NCBI GenBank assembly: GCA_020161215.1 | Contig: JAIUOM010000004.1 | Location: forward strand, 1-64,000 | Length of the DNA: 64,000 bases | DNA from: Pseudomonadota bacterium | Lineage (GTDB): Bacteria > Pseudomonadota > Gammaproteobacteria > Burkholderiales > Burkholderiaceae_C | Direction: 5' to 3' | Shown: in pieces, positions 63,013-64,000 of the stretch | How positions within the stretch are numbered: the first letter of the stretch is position 1 | Layout of the letters: every line of letters begins with the position of its first letter | Notes under the pieces: generated by a model | Seen by the model: only the letters and a program-made list of their open reading frames with translations | Told to the model about the DNA's origin: nothing | Databases searched by the model: none | Program-made: the position numbers and the translations under genes

Positions 63013-63053
63013 CAATCAGAATCACCTTGTACCTTTAACCAGAGACATTTATC

Positions 63054-64000
63054 ATGGCAAATCAATATCAAGTCGTGGTTTACGGAGCCAGTGGCTACAC
63101 AGGAAAACTCACCGCCTGGAAACTGGCCGAACGAGGTATTCCCTTCATAGCAGCTGGACGAAACGCAGAACGCCTGCAAGCTGAGATGGCCACCATTCCA
63201 GAATTGGCGGGCCACGATTACAAATGCGTCAGCGTGCAACATGATGTTGCCTCACTGACCAAATTGTTCCAGGGCAAGAAAGTGGTGCTCAATATCGTCG
63301 GGCCCTTCATGCAGCTGGGAAAGCCTGTCGTGCAAGCCGCACTGGACACTGGATGTCATTACTTTGACACCACCGGTGAAACAGACTGGATGCTGTATCT
63401 GAAGCAAGAATATGCGGAAGCCTTTCGGCGTAAGGAGCTGGCGCTGTGTCCAGCCAACTCCTATATGTGGACCGAAGGTGCCATGGCCGCCGAGCTGGCT
63501 CTGGCCACACCCGGCATCGATTCCCTGGATATCCTGTACTGCGGCGATTCGCAGGTCAGTGTCGCATCCACCATGTCGTTTTTACGCATGTGCACCAAAC
63601 CGATGTATTACCTGAAGGAAGGCAAGTTGGAGCAGTGGCCCTGGGCCACCGCCTACGACGTCGCGGTCCCTGGTATCCATCGTGTTCTGAAAGCTCTGCC
63701 TTGGGGTGGCGCTGGTGAGCCTGTCTGGTACGAGGGGGATAAACGGGTCAGGAACTGTTCCGTTCTTTTTACCTCGGGCAACCAGGACTTGATCACCAAC
63801 ATCACCGGTCTGTTGCAGCAGTTCGAGAAAAACCACCGTCACCTGGACGCCGCAGCGCAAGAGGAAGTCACCAACGAGATTGGCAAGCAGGTGACGCAGG
63901 TTGAGCCCCCCCGCGAAACACCTGAAGTCCACCGTTCACTGATTTCCTGTCAAGGACGGGGTAATACACAATCCATCAGCGTCATTCTTCGCGGCAGTTG
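63054..64000 (+). CDS. Saccharopine-dehydrogenase-like NAD(P)-binding protein, cut by the window end
   Basis: At least 315 residues are present; the frame is open at the window edge. The N-terminal Rossmann motif is VVYGASGYTGKLTAWKLAERGIPFIAAGRN, followed by VVLNIVGPFMQLGKPVVQAALDTGCHYFDTTGE, the signature of the saccharopine-dehydrogenase-like / trans-acting enoyl-reductase superfamily. Members reduce unsaturated or keto acyl groups or act on unknown substrates; true saccharopine dehydrogenase activity is not implied. It is downstream of and co-oriented with the acyl-CoA dehydrogenase gene, so both probably act on one acyl-type substrate under the LuxR-type regulator. Confidence 0.85.
   Translation, partial: MANQYQVVVYGASGYTGKLTAWKLAERGIPFIAAGRNAERLQAEMATIPELAGHDYKCVSVQHDVASLTKLFQGKKVVLNIVGPFMQLGKPVVQAALDTGCHYFDTTGETDWMLYLKQEYAEAFRRKELALCPANSYMWTEGAMAAELALATPGIDSLDILYCGDSQVSVASTMSFLRMCTKPMYYLKEGKLEQWPWATAYDVAVPGIHRVLKALPWGGAGEPVWYEGDKRVRNCSVLFTSGNQDLITNITGLLQQFEKNHRHLDAAAQEEVTNEIGKQVTQVEPPRETPEVHRSLISCQGRGNTQSISVILRGS

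Overview
The window is chromosomal DNA of a G+C-rich betaproteobacterium of the order Burkholderiales, nearest in style to the Comamonadaceae / Rubrivivax-Leptothrix group. Three conserved gene orders support this: tig-clpP-clpX-lon, ilvB-ilvH-ilvC-pssA-leuA and smc-zipA-ligA. Others are the squalene operon hpnCDE, the neighbouring ppa and hppA genes, and many tripartite-tricarboxylate (Bug/TctC) binding proteins. There is one tRNA (Leu, TAG), one intact IS481-family insertion sequence, no rRNA and no CRISPR array. Most of the window is ordinary housekeeping and catabolic DNA.

Layout. 1-1979 is a broken region: a partial HtrA-like protease gene and the first 175 codons of lon, both on the minus strand, enclose about 1 kb of plus-strand HEAT-repeat coding sequence of the kind found in Planctomycetes/Verrucomicrobia. 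This looks like a chimeric join. 2080-5585 (minus) holds clpX, clpP, tig and tRNA-Leu. 5643-9958 (minus) is an RND efflux pair. 10128-13970 (plus) is hpnC-hpnD-hpnE-iclR with overlapping ends. 14022-22983 (minus) holds a PBP7-type endopeptidase and the branched-chain amino-acid operon, which contains a leucine-codon leader peptide and terminator ahead of two tandem 2-isopropylmalate synthase genes. 23248-26703 (plus) is an ECF sigma factor chained by stop/start overlaps to DUF3619, DUF3106 and RDD genes, followed by dgkA and a LOG-family gene. 26747-30550 holds glnB, nadE, a FemAB-like acyltransferase and ppa.

30790-37003 holds hppA (with an added OmpA-like domain), tryptophanase, a deformylase, a small lipoprotein and a ROK sugar kinase. 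37153-40869 is a catabolic operon (FAH-family hydrolase, NIPSNAP, VOC, TctC-like binding protein, IclR) with a candidate IclR box in front. 40944-43050 holds a GSU2403-type nucleotidyltransferase-fold gene with a large palindrome at its start codon, then the IS481 element with perfect terminal repeats and a target duplication. 43047-50233 (minus) is smc-zipA-ligA. 50465-55394 is a LysR-controlled cluster of two TctC-like proteins, an isopropylmalate-dehydrogenase-family enzyme and an amidohydrolase. xerD, another TctC-like gene and an AEC transporter follow. From about 58.45 kb base composition becomes visibly more A+T-rich: a large LuxR-type ATPase regulator stands divergent to an acyl-CoA dehydrogenase and a saccharopine-dehydrogenase-like gene that is cut by the window end.

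The parts that most repay attention are the leucine attenuator with the leuA pair, the four-gene sigma/DUF3619/DUF3106/RDD chain, the OmpA domain on the proton pyrophosphatase, the nucleotidyltransferase gene with its start-site palindrome, and the low-G+C regulator/dehydrogenase island. The lon/PVC junction should be treated as a data-quality warning.
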